NCBI GenBank assembly: GCA_037903475.1
Contig: JBAJFG010000019.1
Span: forward strand, 6,261,001-6,325,000
From: Ancylostoma caninum
Taxonomy: Eukaryota > Nematoda > Chromadorea > Rhabditida > Ancylostomatidae
Reading direction: 5' to 3'
Length of the DNA: 64,000 bases
Shown here in pieces: positions 55,345 through 64,000 of this stretch. A program made the translations under genes and the position numbers. Positions within the stretch are counted from its first letter, which is position 1; the number at the start of each line of letters is the position of its first letter. The notes beneath the pieces are model-generated. The model had not been told where the DNA came from. It ran no database searches and worked only from the letters and a program-made list of their open reading frames with translations.

Positions 55345-56310
55345 ATTTTTCTGCCTGGGTGTCGATTCATGCTAAAATTAACTGAGTGAGGCTACCCATG
55401 TACCTAGGATATGTGACTAGACGACGCATGCATCATTGAGATAATCCAGGGTAAATGTACTCACCCCACACAAGTTTACCCGTCGTTAACACGCCGTGAG
55501 TAAAAGGAAATGGAAAGCATTGCGTTTAATCACACGTCATTAGACAAGCGTTTCTGTGAGTGCAAGAGCGAAAAAGGCCAGTTTGCCGGGCACGAACGCC
55601 ATAGGAATGCTTTTACTGAACGCTTTCCCCTTCACTGAACAAATCTTGATTCCAGAGGGGGCGAAAACTAGAGCCCAAAGATAAGGCTTTTCGAACAGAA
55701 TATCACTGATCTAATTAACTTCATGAGCACTTCAGACGTTCCCTTTTCCGCATTTGGTAATTTAGGAGAACAAGACCAATCTGAGAACAAAATGACAGTC
55801 TAGAGAAGGCAAAGATGGGTACTAAGCAACTTGGGAGAGGAGCGGGGGTGGGGGGACATGTGCCACGACAGAAATGGTTTTGTTTTTTGTTAGTTTTATA
55901 AACCATGAATTTTACTCTTTCCGTGTTGCCCAGTATTAACCGTTGAAAAGAAATAATAACATGTATAACACGTATACAACACCCAGTGGAGGCACGGAGT
56001 GGGGGGGGGGAGGTGGGAGGGGAGGAAACACAGCAAAACATTAGTTACATTCTGATGTGGTAGTAGGTCCTTACAACAGGATTATTGTTAAGAACCCAAA
56101 ATTGGATCAGCTTCTAAAACATTGTATCAAATAACATAATTGAGTTTCATTCTGACCTGACCTTGCAATGGTAGACAAGGCGAGAGGCGGTGGAGGAGTG
56201 GGAGAAGAGCTGGGCTCTTCGCCAATTTGGAGACGCGCGCCATTGCTATTCTAAGGTAAATTTTAAAAAAAACTACTCTGTATTAAATTTTTTGAAAATA
56301 ATAATATCGA
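55345..56310. other. No gene resolved; G-rich runs
   Basis: Two G-rich runs (about 55838-55858 and 56000-56030) create proline-rich minus-strand frames that are artefacts of composition. Confidence 0.4.
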
Positions 56311-56640
56311 ACATAAAGTAATACAGAATCTTCAATTATTCTATGGAATAAGTCTGTGAAAAAAAAATTGGCGACCCATCCCTGCCGGGCCCTCGAGGGC
56401 CCTTGAGGGCCTTCGACTGAAGAGGTAGTGCAAGGATGTATAAATGACTTGGTAGAAACCGGAAAAAATGGTAAGTCGGAGATTGAAACCGTAAAATACT
56501 TGATAAAATTGTGCCGTCATATTTTTTGTTATTTAAATCATTCTTTTTGCTTTTTAAGCTTTGTTCCATATTCACTTATTTATTGACTTATTTTTTATTT
56601 GTTTACTTATTTATTCCATGCAGATAAAGTGCGCCAAGTG
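56311..56640. repeat. Dispersed repeat, copy in forward orientation
   Basis: Shares TACAGAATCTTC, GGGCCTTCGACT, AGAAACCGGAAAAA, TTTTTGCTTTTTAA and the TTTATT-rich tail, in the same order, with the reverse complement of 59575-60022. The other copy has an extra 100-bp block. The palindromic GGGCCCTCGAGGGCCC lies within this copy. Confidence 0.65.
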
Positions 56641-57108
56641 AACAAACAGAGCAGCAGGGATTTTTGATCTTACATTTCTACATGTATGATTTTAATATAG
56701 ATATCCATATTTTTATTTATATTTCTAGTATAAATATTTTATATTATTGATCTTTCTGCACCTAGTTATCCTTCTTTTTTTCTGCTGGAGCGCTGACCGC
56801 TGCAATTTCAAAATTTGCTTTTTTTGCTTTTATTGGGAAATTAAGCTTCAGCTAGAGTTATTTTTCTAAAAAAAGACGCTCAGAGGCGATTTTTTCCAAA
56901 AATTGATTTTTGAACTTGAGTAATCATTTTCCGAACAAGGTAGAAGGTTTCATTTTCCCAGTTCCACTTCACTGTAGTCTTGATTTTTGATGGAGATAGT
57001 GTGTTTATATTCCCCTCAAAAAAAAAAAAGAAAGAAAAGAAAAACTGCAGAACCAAGCGAGAAACTGATCTTATCAAACAAGTTAGCTGGTAAAAGAAGA
57101 CTATATTT

Positions 57109-57365
57109 CTATTGTCTCTCATTCCAGCATCTATAAATTTTGCTATATGTACCTGTCCTGCTCTTACTTAACTGTTGACCTGTGGGTTTACAAAAAGGAA
57201 ACTCCAGGGCTTTTGTAATATTATCATTCTCATGACGGTGTTTGCACTCAAATGCCAGACCGTGATTACGCTGAAACTCCGAGTTGAGTAACCATGAGTT
57301 TTCTTTCCAGAAATGAATTAGAGATTGGAATGAGAGAAGGAGGAAGTAGTTTACACAGCTGACCA
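57109..57365 (-). CDS. Possible exon of an unrecognised gene
   Basis: The acceptor GAGCCATTCAG precedes TG-GTC at 57365; the frame is open for 85 codons to TAG at 57109. It starts hydrophobic (VNYFLLLSFQSLIHFW) and continues hydrophilic with cysteines (LAFECKHRHENDNITKALEF, TGTYSKIYRCWNERQ). No ATG was found at its start, so it would be an internal or last exon. A second acceptor inside (CGGAGTTTCAG) gives a shorter alternative. Confidence 0.28.
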
Positions 57366-57883
57366 CTGAATGGCTCTCCTAATGAATGGGAAGAACCGGA
57401 AAACCGGCATCACAAAGTTCGCAGCGTTTTAGCGTCGGAACTGTTTTGATTGGGGTCTAGAACAAAAGATGTTCGTAAGGAGTTCGGGGCGGAGCTGAAA
57501 AAAAAGGGATGGGGTCATCGGGGGACACCAGCAGGAGTAAGGAACTAGGAACTATTCTAGACTGTATGGAAGAGAGACTGAATTAAGTCGAAAAAAGGTT
57601 TTCCTCGTCCTCCCTTTCTCTCTCTCTACGCTGCCGATACCGAAGTTTTTTTCGTATGCTTGCTTTCCTCGCGAAAACCGTAGAGTATCATGTTTTTTTG
57701 AGAAAAAAGAAAAACGAATACCTCTCCATCAGGCCTTGTCTTTATTGCTTTTACAGAGTTTAAAACTACTTCGCGGTAAATAGAATGTAGGAAATTCCCA
57801 GGTAAAATATGGTAGCTTTCACTGCTGACTGAGACGAGTTGATCACACAAAACAATATGCCTATTTTTGCCCCTAAACTGAAG

Positions 57884-58380
57884 CTATACATGTTCATTCC
57901 AAGGAGGCGAGAGGAACGAAAACATGTCCAAGGACATTTGCGAATCCTATGTACACAAGTTGAGAAGAAGAGAATTCGGTTTTCTTCTTTATATTTCAAA
58001 GGTAAAATCGGTCGAGTGTCTGTGTAGAAAACCATATACTGTCCTTTCTATACTGCGCATGGATTCAACGACGTATGAATCAGCGCAAGTGCAGTAACTT
58101 ATGTCTACGACGTAAGTTCTTCCCGTAGCAGTCGATGCACAAGTGGAACTTGGAGGTGTTTCGGATAGAGCGTACTGCAAAGGTGTCAAGTGGGTGAGCT
58201 TGGCGATGAATTCTGATTATGAAATTGGGTGCTGAATTGCTAGAGATGAAATGTTGATTTCACCTGAAAACGCTCATATGTATGTACAAAGTCATGATGG
58301 TGGCGGCCAGGAAGATGAGCTTCTTCAGTGAAAAAAGATACAGCTATAGCCAAAAAGGGAGCCAATTGATGGATGAACAT
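57884..58380 (-). CDS. Secreted 104-residue protein, three exons
   Basis: Minus strand: exon 58380-58264 starts with ATG and a clear signal peptide (MFIHQLAPFLAIAVSFFTEE) and ends CAG|GTGAAA. Exon 58174-58040 (acceptor CACCTTTGCAG, donor GTATAT) encodes YALSETPPSSTCASTATGRT and YVVDISYCTCADSYVVESMR. Exon 57946-57884 (acceptor TTGTGTACATAG) adds DSQMSLDMFSFLSPPWNEHV and TAG. Every junction is in phase 0 and AATAAA lies at 57741-57746, about 140 bases after the stop. The mature protein has three cysteines in a short central cluster and a histidine-rich GRHHHD segment. No family is recognised. An extracellular role, for example in a parasite secretome, is inference from the signal peptide. Confidence 0.6.
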
Positions 58381-58531
58381 TGGGAGAATTAAAGGAATCT
58401 CGGATAAGTTGCAGGCACAAGGGGTAGGAAAAGCGGTTTTCAAAGTCATTTCATAAAATTGATGAAAATCTTGTGTTACCTTGTTTCTAATACCATATTT
58501 CCACCACTGTTGTCCAAAGTACTTATTGGTG

Positions 58532-58590
58532 GCAGTGTCCAGGCAACATCTTCACCAATTGGTGGTAGTGTCCAGGCAACATCTTCACCA
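58532..58590. repeat. Two tandem copies of a 29-bp unit
   Basis: GTGTCCAGGCAACATCTTCA followed by CCAATTGGTGGTA is repeated once directly. Confidence 0.8.
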
Positions 58591-59574
58591 CTAATTCAGC
58601 CCCTTCGAGAATTGCGTGAAAGCATGTGAAAGCACGTCTGAGACTGTTTAGACAAGTCTTACAGTCTGACAGTATGGTCCCTCCCCACTCTCCTACATAT
58701 GCTGTGGGTGGCACACCTACATGTCATAACTTGCTGAACACGTACCCCTGAAGTTTATAAATCTTTCAATCGATAGCGGACCAGAAATTCGAGCCAAGCT
58801 ATGAAAAAAAACTGGTTGCTGGTAAAAATACTAGCAGAAAAGATAAAAACCGAGTTGTAAACGATCCCTGCGATGCTCAAGATCACTGAGGAGTACCACG
58901 CGAAGAGTGATGACATAATTTAGTCGCACAATGGGATTTTGTCCCGGAAAACCTTTTTTGTCTCAAAATTATAAGTCAAACGCTTCCATCAAGAAATATG
59001 AGACAAATCGTCACGACACCCCCTACTTAAAAAACTCTCGCAGCACTAGGCAAAATGACATGCTCGAATTCCATGAAAACATACTTTTCTTTGCATTGAT
59101 TTTTGAGTGCGTGCGTAGGTGTTAAAAATGCATGAGCTTTTTATAAATGAAGTTTTTTCTTCAAGTCATATAGTTGTGGATTGTTTATCACGGCCCAGAA
59201 CAACTGACTGGTTTTTTCCAAGATGTTGGAGTTCGAAAAGCTCTTTTTAGCTTTTCACGGTGCAACCCGTCCACACCGTAGTTTTCAGCCATTAAAAATG
59301 GATAATTGCATGTTTTTTAGAGCGAAATCTTATTACTTGCAATGTGCTCTTCAAGTAGTGTGAAAGGATGCCAGATTTGAAGAACCAACATTTAAGCCTT
59401 TATAATACCTCTGAAAAATAGTTTTAAGTGAAGCTCAATTTCTTAATAACCTCAATTTTGGAGTTGTGGCAGTCGGAGCCCTAGCAAAGAAAAAAAAACC
59501 AATAGATAATAAGGTAATACAATAAAAAATACCTAAAAACATATAATCAAAAGTCCAGGTTACTGTTATCTATG
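58591..59574. other. Intergenic, one possible first exon
   Basis: A plus-strand ATG frame at 58931 (MGFCPGKPFLSQNYKS) runs to a possible donor (CGTAG|GTGTTA) near 59118. No partner exon was found. Confidence 0.3.
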
Positions 59575-60022
59575 CCTCTGTTTCTTACTTGGAGCCACCT
59601 TACGTATGTGTATGAAGTAAATAAATAAGTGAATAAATAAATGAATAAATATAAAAAATATAGGAAAAAAATTAAAAAGCAAAAAAAGTGTATAAATTCA
59701 AAAAAAAACAAGACAAAAACGGAAAATATGATAAAACGATTTTATTAACTATTTAACAATTTCGTTTCCGATTTATAACTTTTTCCGGTTTCTCCGGAGT
59801 GATTTATGAATTTGTGCGCTGGGCGATTAGTCGAAGGCCCCTCAAAAAGGATGGAGAATGAGGCCAATGGGACCCGTAGATAAGTGGGAGGAGGACGCCG
59901 GAGGCTGTTTTCGAAATAAACAAGACAAATAAGGAAGGCTGTGGGGGGGGAGGGGGTGAGTTCGGAATGCGTCGCGAAATTCCTACAAATTCTATAAAAT
60001 AGTCGAAGATTCTGTATCAGCT
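59575..60022. repeat. Dispersed repeat, inverted copy
   Basis: The reverse complement aligns with 56311-56640 over most of its length, ending in the AATAAATAAGTGAATAAATA low-complexity tail. The 124-codon minus-strand frame over it is not supported as a gene. Confidence 0.65.
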
Positions 60023-60537
60023 TATTTTTAACACTAGTCTGGCCGTCCGGCTGACGCCGGACTTCCAGACTTCTACTGATGCTCGCTTCGCTCGCATACT
60101 GCATGTTCAAAGCAAACACAAAGGTGTGAATGGATCGATAAAATCTGTAGCATTCAACACAGTTCTAACACTCTCCTGAGAAGCCCTTGATCCCGTAGGT
60201 GGTAGCTTACCCCCATATGAACGAAGTTATGCTCTCTCATATGAGCGAAGCTAGTGGCCGTGAAGAATTGAGTGTAACCAATTCAGTGTAAATGTTATCT
60301 TGAAATGATTTAGGCTCAACTGGTTGTTGTGGTAATTCAAGTGATAAGGGTCCACTGGTGTATATAAACGGAAAGGAAGGAGTGGTTCATTCAGACACAA
60401 ACGGAATGGGAAGAGAACACGGATACGAAACGAAACAATGTACATCTAGGTGATTTAGGTAGGAGGACCCGCCGAAAAAGGGAAAGCTTACCTCTTATGC
60501 AGAAATAGACCCGCCTAGCGAATTCCTATTACTTTTG
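60023..60537. other. Spacer before the satellite
   Basis: Contains a local duplication (CCATATGAACGAAGTTATGCT and CATATGAGCGAAGCTA). No exon chain was resolved. Confidence 0.4.
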
Positions 60538-62265
60538 GATGCCGACGCACCCTTATCACACCGTTGGACCCGACTCCAGGCGTCTCCTCACTTTTCGACG
60601 CCGGCGCACCCTTATCACACCGTTGGACCCGACTGCAGGTGTTTCCCCACTTTTCGACGCCGGCGCACCCTTATCACACCGTTGGACCCGACTCCAGGGG
60701 TTTCCCCACTTTTCGAAGCCGGCGCACCCTTATCACACCGTTGGACCCGACTGCAGGCGTGTCCCCACTTTTCGACGCCGGCGCACCCTTATCACACCGT
60801 TGGACCCGACTCCAGGCGTTTCCTCACTTTTGGACGCCGGCGCACCCTTATCACACCGTTGGACCCGACTCCAGAGGTTTCCCCACTTTTGGACGCCGGC
60901 ACACCCTTATCACACCGTTGGATCCGACTCCAGGGGTTTCCCCACTTTTGGACGCCGGCGCACCCTTATCACACCGTTGGACCCGACTCCAGGCGTTTCC
61001 CCACTTTTCGAAGCCGGCGCACCCTTATCACACCGTTGGACCCGACTGCAGGCGTTTCCCCACTTTTGGACGCCGGCGCACCCTTATCACACCGTTGGAC
61101 CCGACTGCAGGCGTTTCCCCACTTTTCGAAGCCGGCGCACCCTTATCACACCGTTGGACCCGACTGCAGGCGTGTCCCCACTTTTCGACGCCGGCGCACC
61201 CTTATCACACCGTTGGACCCGACTCCAGGCGTTTCCCCACTTTTCGACGCCGGCGCACCCTTATCACACCGTTGGACCCGACTCCAGGCGTTCCCCACTT
61301 TTCGACGCCGGCGCACCCTTATCACACCGTTGGACCCGACTCCAGGCGTTTCCCCACTTTTCGACGCCGGCGCACCCTTATCACACCGTTGGACCCGACT
61401 CCAGGCGTTTCCCCACTTTTCGACGCCGGCGCACCCTTATCACACCGTTGGACCCGACTCCAGGCGTTTCCCACTTTTCGACGCCGGCGCACCCTTATCA
61501 CACCGTTGGACCCGACTGCAGGCGTTTCCCCACTTTTCGACGCCGGCGCACCCTTATCACACCGTTGGACCCGACTCCAGGCGTTTCCCCACTTTTCGAC
61601 GCCGGCGCACCCTTATCACACCGTTGGACCCGACTGCAGGCGTGTCCCCACTTTTCGACGCCGGCGCACCCTTATCACACCGTTGGACCCGACTCCAGGC
61701 GTTTCCCCACTTTTCGACGCCGGCGCACCCTTATCACACCGTTGGACCCGACTCCAGGCGTTTCCCCACTTTTCGACGCCGGCGCACCCTTATCACACCG
61801 TTGGACCCGACTCCAGGCGTTTCCCCACTTTTGGACGCCGGCGCACCCTTATCACACCGTTGGACCCGACTCCAGGCGTTTCCCCACTTTTCGACGCCGG
61901 CGCACCCTTATCACACCGTTGGACCCGACTCCAGGCGTTTCCTCACTTTTGGACGCCGGCGCACCCTTATCACACCGTTGGACCCGACTGCAGGCGTTTC
62001 TCCACTTTTGGACGCCGGCGCACTCTTATCACACCGTTGGACCCGACTCCAGGCGTTTCCCCACTTTTAGACGCCGGTGCACCCTTATCACACCGTTGGA
62101 CCCGACTGCAGGCGTTTCCCCACTTTTGGACGCCGGCGCATCCTTATCACACCGTTGGACCCGACTCCAGGCGTTTCCCCACTTTTGGACGCCGGCGCAT
62201 CCTTATCACACCGTTGGACCTGACTCCAGGCGTTTCCTCACTTTTGGACGCCGGCGCACTCCTAC
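60538..62265 (+). repeat. 59-bp satellite, about 29 units
   Basis: The unit CCGGCGCACCCTTATCACAC, CGTTGGACCCGACTCCAGGC, GTTTCCCCACTTTTCGACG is repeated with very high identity. Variation is mostly at three sites (CTCCAGG or CTGCAGG, TTCG or TTGG, GTTT or GTGT), and a few units have single-base deletions. Because 59 is not a multiple of three and the unit has no stop in any forward frame, all three frames stay open for more than 500 codons; these are not genes. It ends near GTGGATCCGGTGTAG. Confidence 0.93.
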
Positions 62266-62324
62266 AGCAACAGTGGATCCGGTGTAGAACATTTTCTTCG
62301 GTCTAGGCCACGCCCTCGAATTTC

Positions 62325-62365
62325 GTTTCACACACACTGACTGACACACACACGCACACACACAC
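62325..62365. repeat. (CA)n microsatellite
   Basis: CACACACACTGACTGACACACACACG and further CA units follow the satellite by about 60 bp. Confidence 0.85.
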
Positions 62366-62975
62366 GTGACAGACTAAGCCCTTTATTATAAGTCATGATT
62401 ATTACTTTTAGGTAGTCATTCTGAAAAAATTTTAATTTATAATTGATCTTTGAGAAAGTTCACTTTGGAATAAAAGTGGTCCAGGTCTTCAAACTCTCCG
62501 AGACCCCAGTTTTTCTCCCACGCCTCTCCCACCTCTCGCACTGCCTACCCTTAGGCCTAAGTAAAAATCAATGATTCAAATGATTCATTTAATTTAATGT
62601 TTGAGGAGCTGATGCGACAGATCGAACATTTGACAAACAAAAAGCTTTACAACCATACTTATGTATCTCTCCCTTTCTTTCCACCACGGCAGTACAGCCA
62701 TCCTCCCTGTAAATTTTTTTGGACTACTTCAAAACCCTATATTCTATTTCAAATACATTTAATACTTTTTCCAGTGATCAGAAAAACTTTCACTTTAAAA
62801 CCTTTTCTGTACTTGATGAATTTCACATTAATATTTATTTTTGCAATTTGGTCTAACAGAAATTCAGGCAGAAAGTTTTAGAATCTAGCTTGGTATCTCC
62901 GAGTAAATTTGCAGAAGGTCAACCCTCAGTTGTTGAATTTTTAAACCTTCACATCTTACAGAAAATCTGAAGAGT
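62366..62975. other. AT-rich, no gene resolved
   Basis: A 94-codon plus-strand frame at 62597 (MFEELMRQIEHLTNKKLYNH) turns hydrophobic and low in complexity. It has no splice or poly(A) support. Confidence 0.35.
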
Positions 62976-63197
62976 TATGGTCTATTAGCTCACAGAAGGC
63001 GCCTGATCCGACTTTGTCTGCAACTACGACTTTGCCCGCAGAATGCGTCCGGAAGGATATTTCAGCAAATGGCAGTAGAAAAACATAAGAATAGAAGGAA
63101 CCCCACCATATGCACATTAAAAAAAGTGCAAAAAATAGATCAGTTAGCTGAAAAATGATGAAGTCCGGGCGCCCTCTGTGAGCTAATAGACTGTAAC
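62976..63197. mobile_element. MITE, GTCTATTAGCTCACAGAGGG family (copy 2)
   Basis: The left end GTCTATTAGCTCACAGAAGG and the right end, reversed, GTCTATTAGCTCACAGAGGG are inverted repeats. The interior matches the copy at 29371-29611. Confidence 0.75.
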
Positions 63198-63692
63198 CTC
63201 GCAGAAAGCCGAACTAGTGCAGTTCACAAATCATCTGAGCGGATCCCCATAAGGAAAAAGACGTTGAACGCCTGAGACGACAGAAATAGTGGTCGTAGGA
63301 TACGGCAAGGAATGGTTCGACACAAGCGGTGGCCTCATAACGTCATAAGCGAGTCCATTCAAAGGATTTTTCCCGCATTGCTCGGATGAGCGACATGATA
63401 GGTGCAATTAAAATAAAATGACGTAAACCTGGTACGATTCTAGCCGGCACTGACAGCACAAATCGTAAAGCAGACTGTGTTCCTAGGTCGACTTTGCTAT
63501 GACTAATGTTTTTTCTTGTTTCTTAAGCTTCCAAAAAGGCCCTCAAAATTAGCTGCTTATACATTTTTTTACTAATTAACTTCAAAACACACTCTGAGCT
63601 GAATGCTAATTTATTTTGCCAATTACTGAAGTGAACAAGGATTGAGAAAGCCGTGATAAGAAAACGGAAACGGCTGCGTAGTTGAAGTCGTA

Positions 63693-63890
63693 ATGATGTC
63701 GTGGAAAACGGGGTCGCACACAAACAACAGAGACGGGGGATACGCTTACGATAGCAATGTTTGTCGGAAGGAGATTAGCGCAAAAAACGATTGTTTAGCA
63801 GGACCGGGGACGAGTCCAGCGACAACTGCAAACAATAACGGTTACGCATTTTTTAAGGAAAATTCGGCTAATTATCGCCGCTCTACGTAG
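63693..63890 (+). CDS. Possible exon or small ORF rich in Asn and Gly
   Basis: A frame opens at an in-frame TAA near 63656 and includes ATG-ATG at 63693, ending TAG at 63890. Composition is distinctive: SHTNNRDGGYAYDSNVCRKE, then GPGTSPATTANNNGYAFFKE. It has two cysteines and no signal peptide. No acceptor is convincing. It may be the last exon of a gene or a single small gene. Confidence 0.28.
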   Translation: MMSWKTGSHTNNRDGGYAYDSNVCRKEISAKNDCLAGPGTSPATTANNNGYAFFKENSANYRRST

Positions 63891-63990
63891 ACTTTTTCGG
63901 GCCGCTAGAGTAACTGCGCTAGTACATCTGTCCCTAGGAAAGTAGGTTACGCACCATTAAGAAGGTCTCGGATAAAGAAGCAAGGTTAAA

Positions 63991-64000
63991 TGATACTTAC
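63991..64000 (-). other. Splice-donor-like sequence at the window edge
   Basis: Read on the minus strand the last bases give GTAAGTATC, a consensus donor. It suggests that a minus-strand exon lies just outside the window. Confidence 0.3.

Noticed and set aside
55721..56041. 106-codon proline/cysteine-rich minus-strand ORF
   Set aside because: It is driven by G-rich runs on the plus strand.
60535..62306. Three overlapping plus-strand ORFs of 511, 582 and 580 codons
   Set aside because: They are frame projections of one 59-bp satellite without stops; all three frames give the same repeated words.

Overview
This window is eukaryotic and looks like a parasitic nematode, most likely a strongylid (hookworm-type) of clade V; that placement is inference. 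It rests on small exons joined by short introns with TTTTCAG-type acceptors, a splice acceptor placed directly before an ATG as expected for spliced-leader trans-splicing, AATAAA poly(A) signals, mariner and Mutator-like relics, many short inverted-repeat elements, and a gene matching the Rho GTPase CHW-1/RhoU. There are no operons, bacterial genes or CRISPR arrays. All gene models were assembled by eye from splice sites and reading-frame phase and lack transcript support. Layout: 0-6 kb holds inverted-repeat elements, a decayed mariner and a minus-strand gene of at least five exons (2388-3404). From 7.3 to 12.7 kb three unrelated satellites lie almost end to end (about 84, 80 and 118 bp units). 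From 12.7 to 30.4 kb is a transposon graveyard: a foldback element with a tRNA-like core, repeats ending in GGGCCCACC palindromes, a broken Mutator-like transposase, a gag relic, and a mariner with a roughly 3.1 kb insertion; two minus-strand genes (19833-20250 and 23943-24522) can be assembled inside it. The one gene identified confidently is the CHW-1/RhoU-type GTPase on the minus strand (38152 to 31279): five exons, 207 residues, 4.4-kb second intron. A small cysteine-rich secreted peptide gene lies on the opposite strand inside that intron. From 40 to 50.4 kb many short exons and single-exon ORFs on both strands can be assembled, including a 33-residue microprotein, a secreted ORF with an in-frame TAG, and the 3' ends of several unrecognised genes. 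From 50.7 to 54.1 kb are inverted-repeat elements, one carrying about eleven copies of a GCTCCGCGGAAGTTCCGAA motif. From 54 to 60 kb there are micro-ORFs, a three-exon gene for a 104-residue secreted protein, and two inverted copies of a dispersed repeat around it. From 60.5 to 62.3 kb a 59-bp satellite is open in all three forward frames. The last 1.7 kb holds a short inverted-repeat element and one coding-like ORF. Only the GTPase has an inferable pathway (cell polarity and axon-guidance signalling); the small secreted proteins are candidate secretome members of unknown function.
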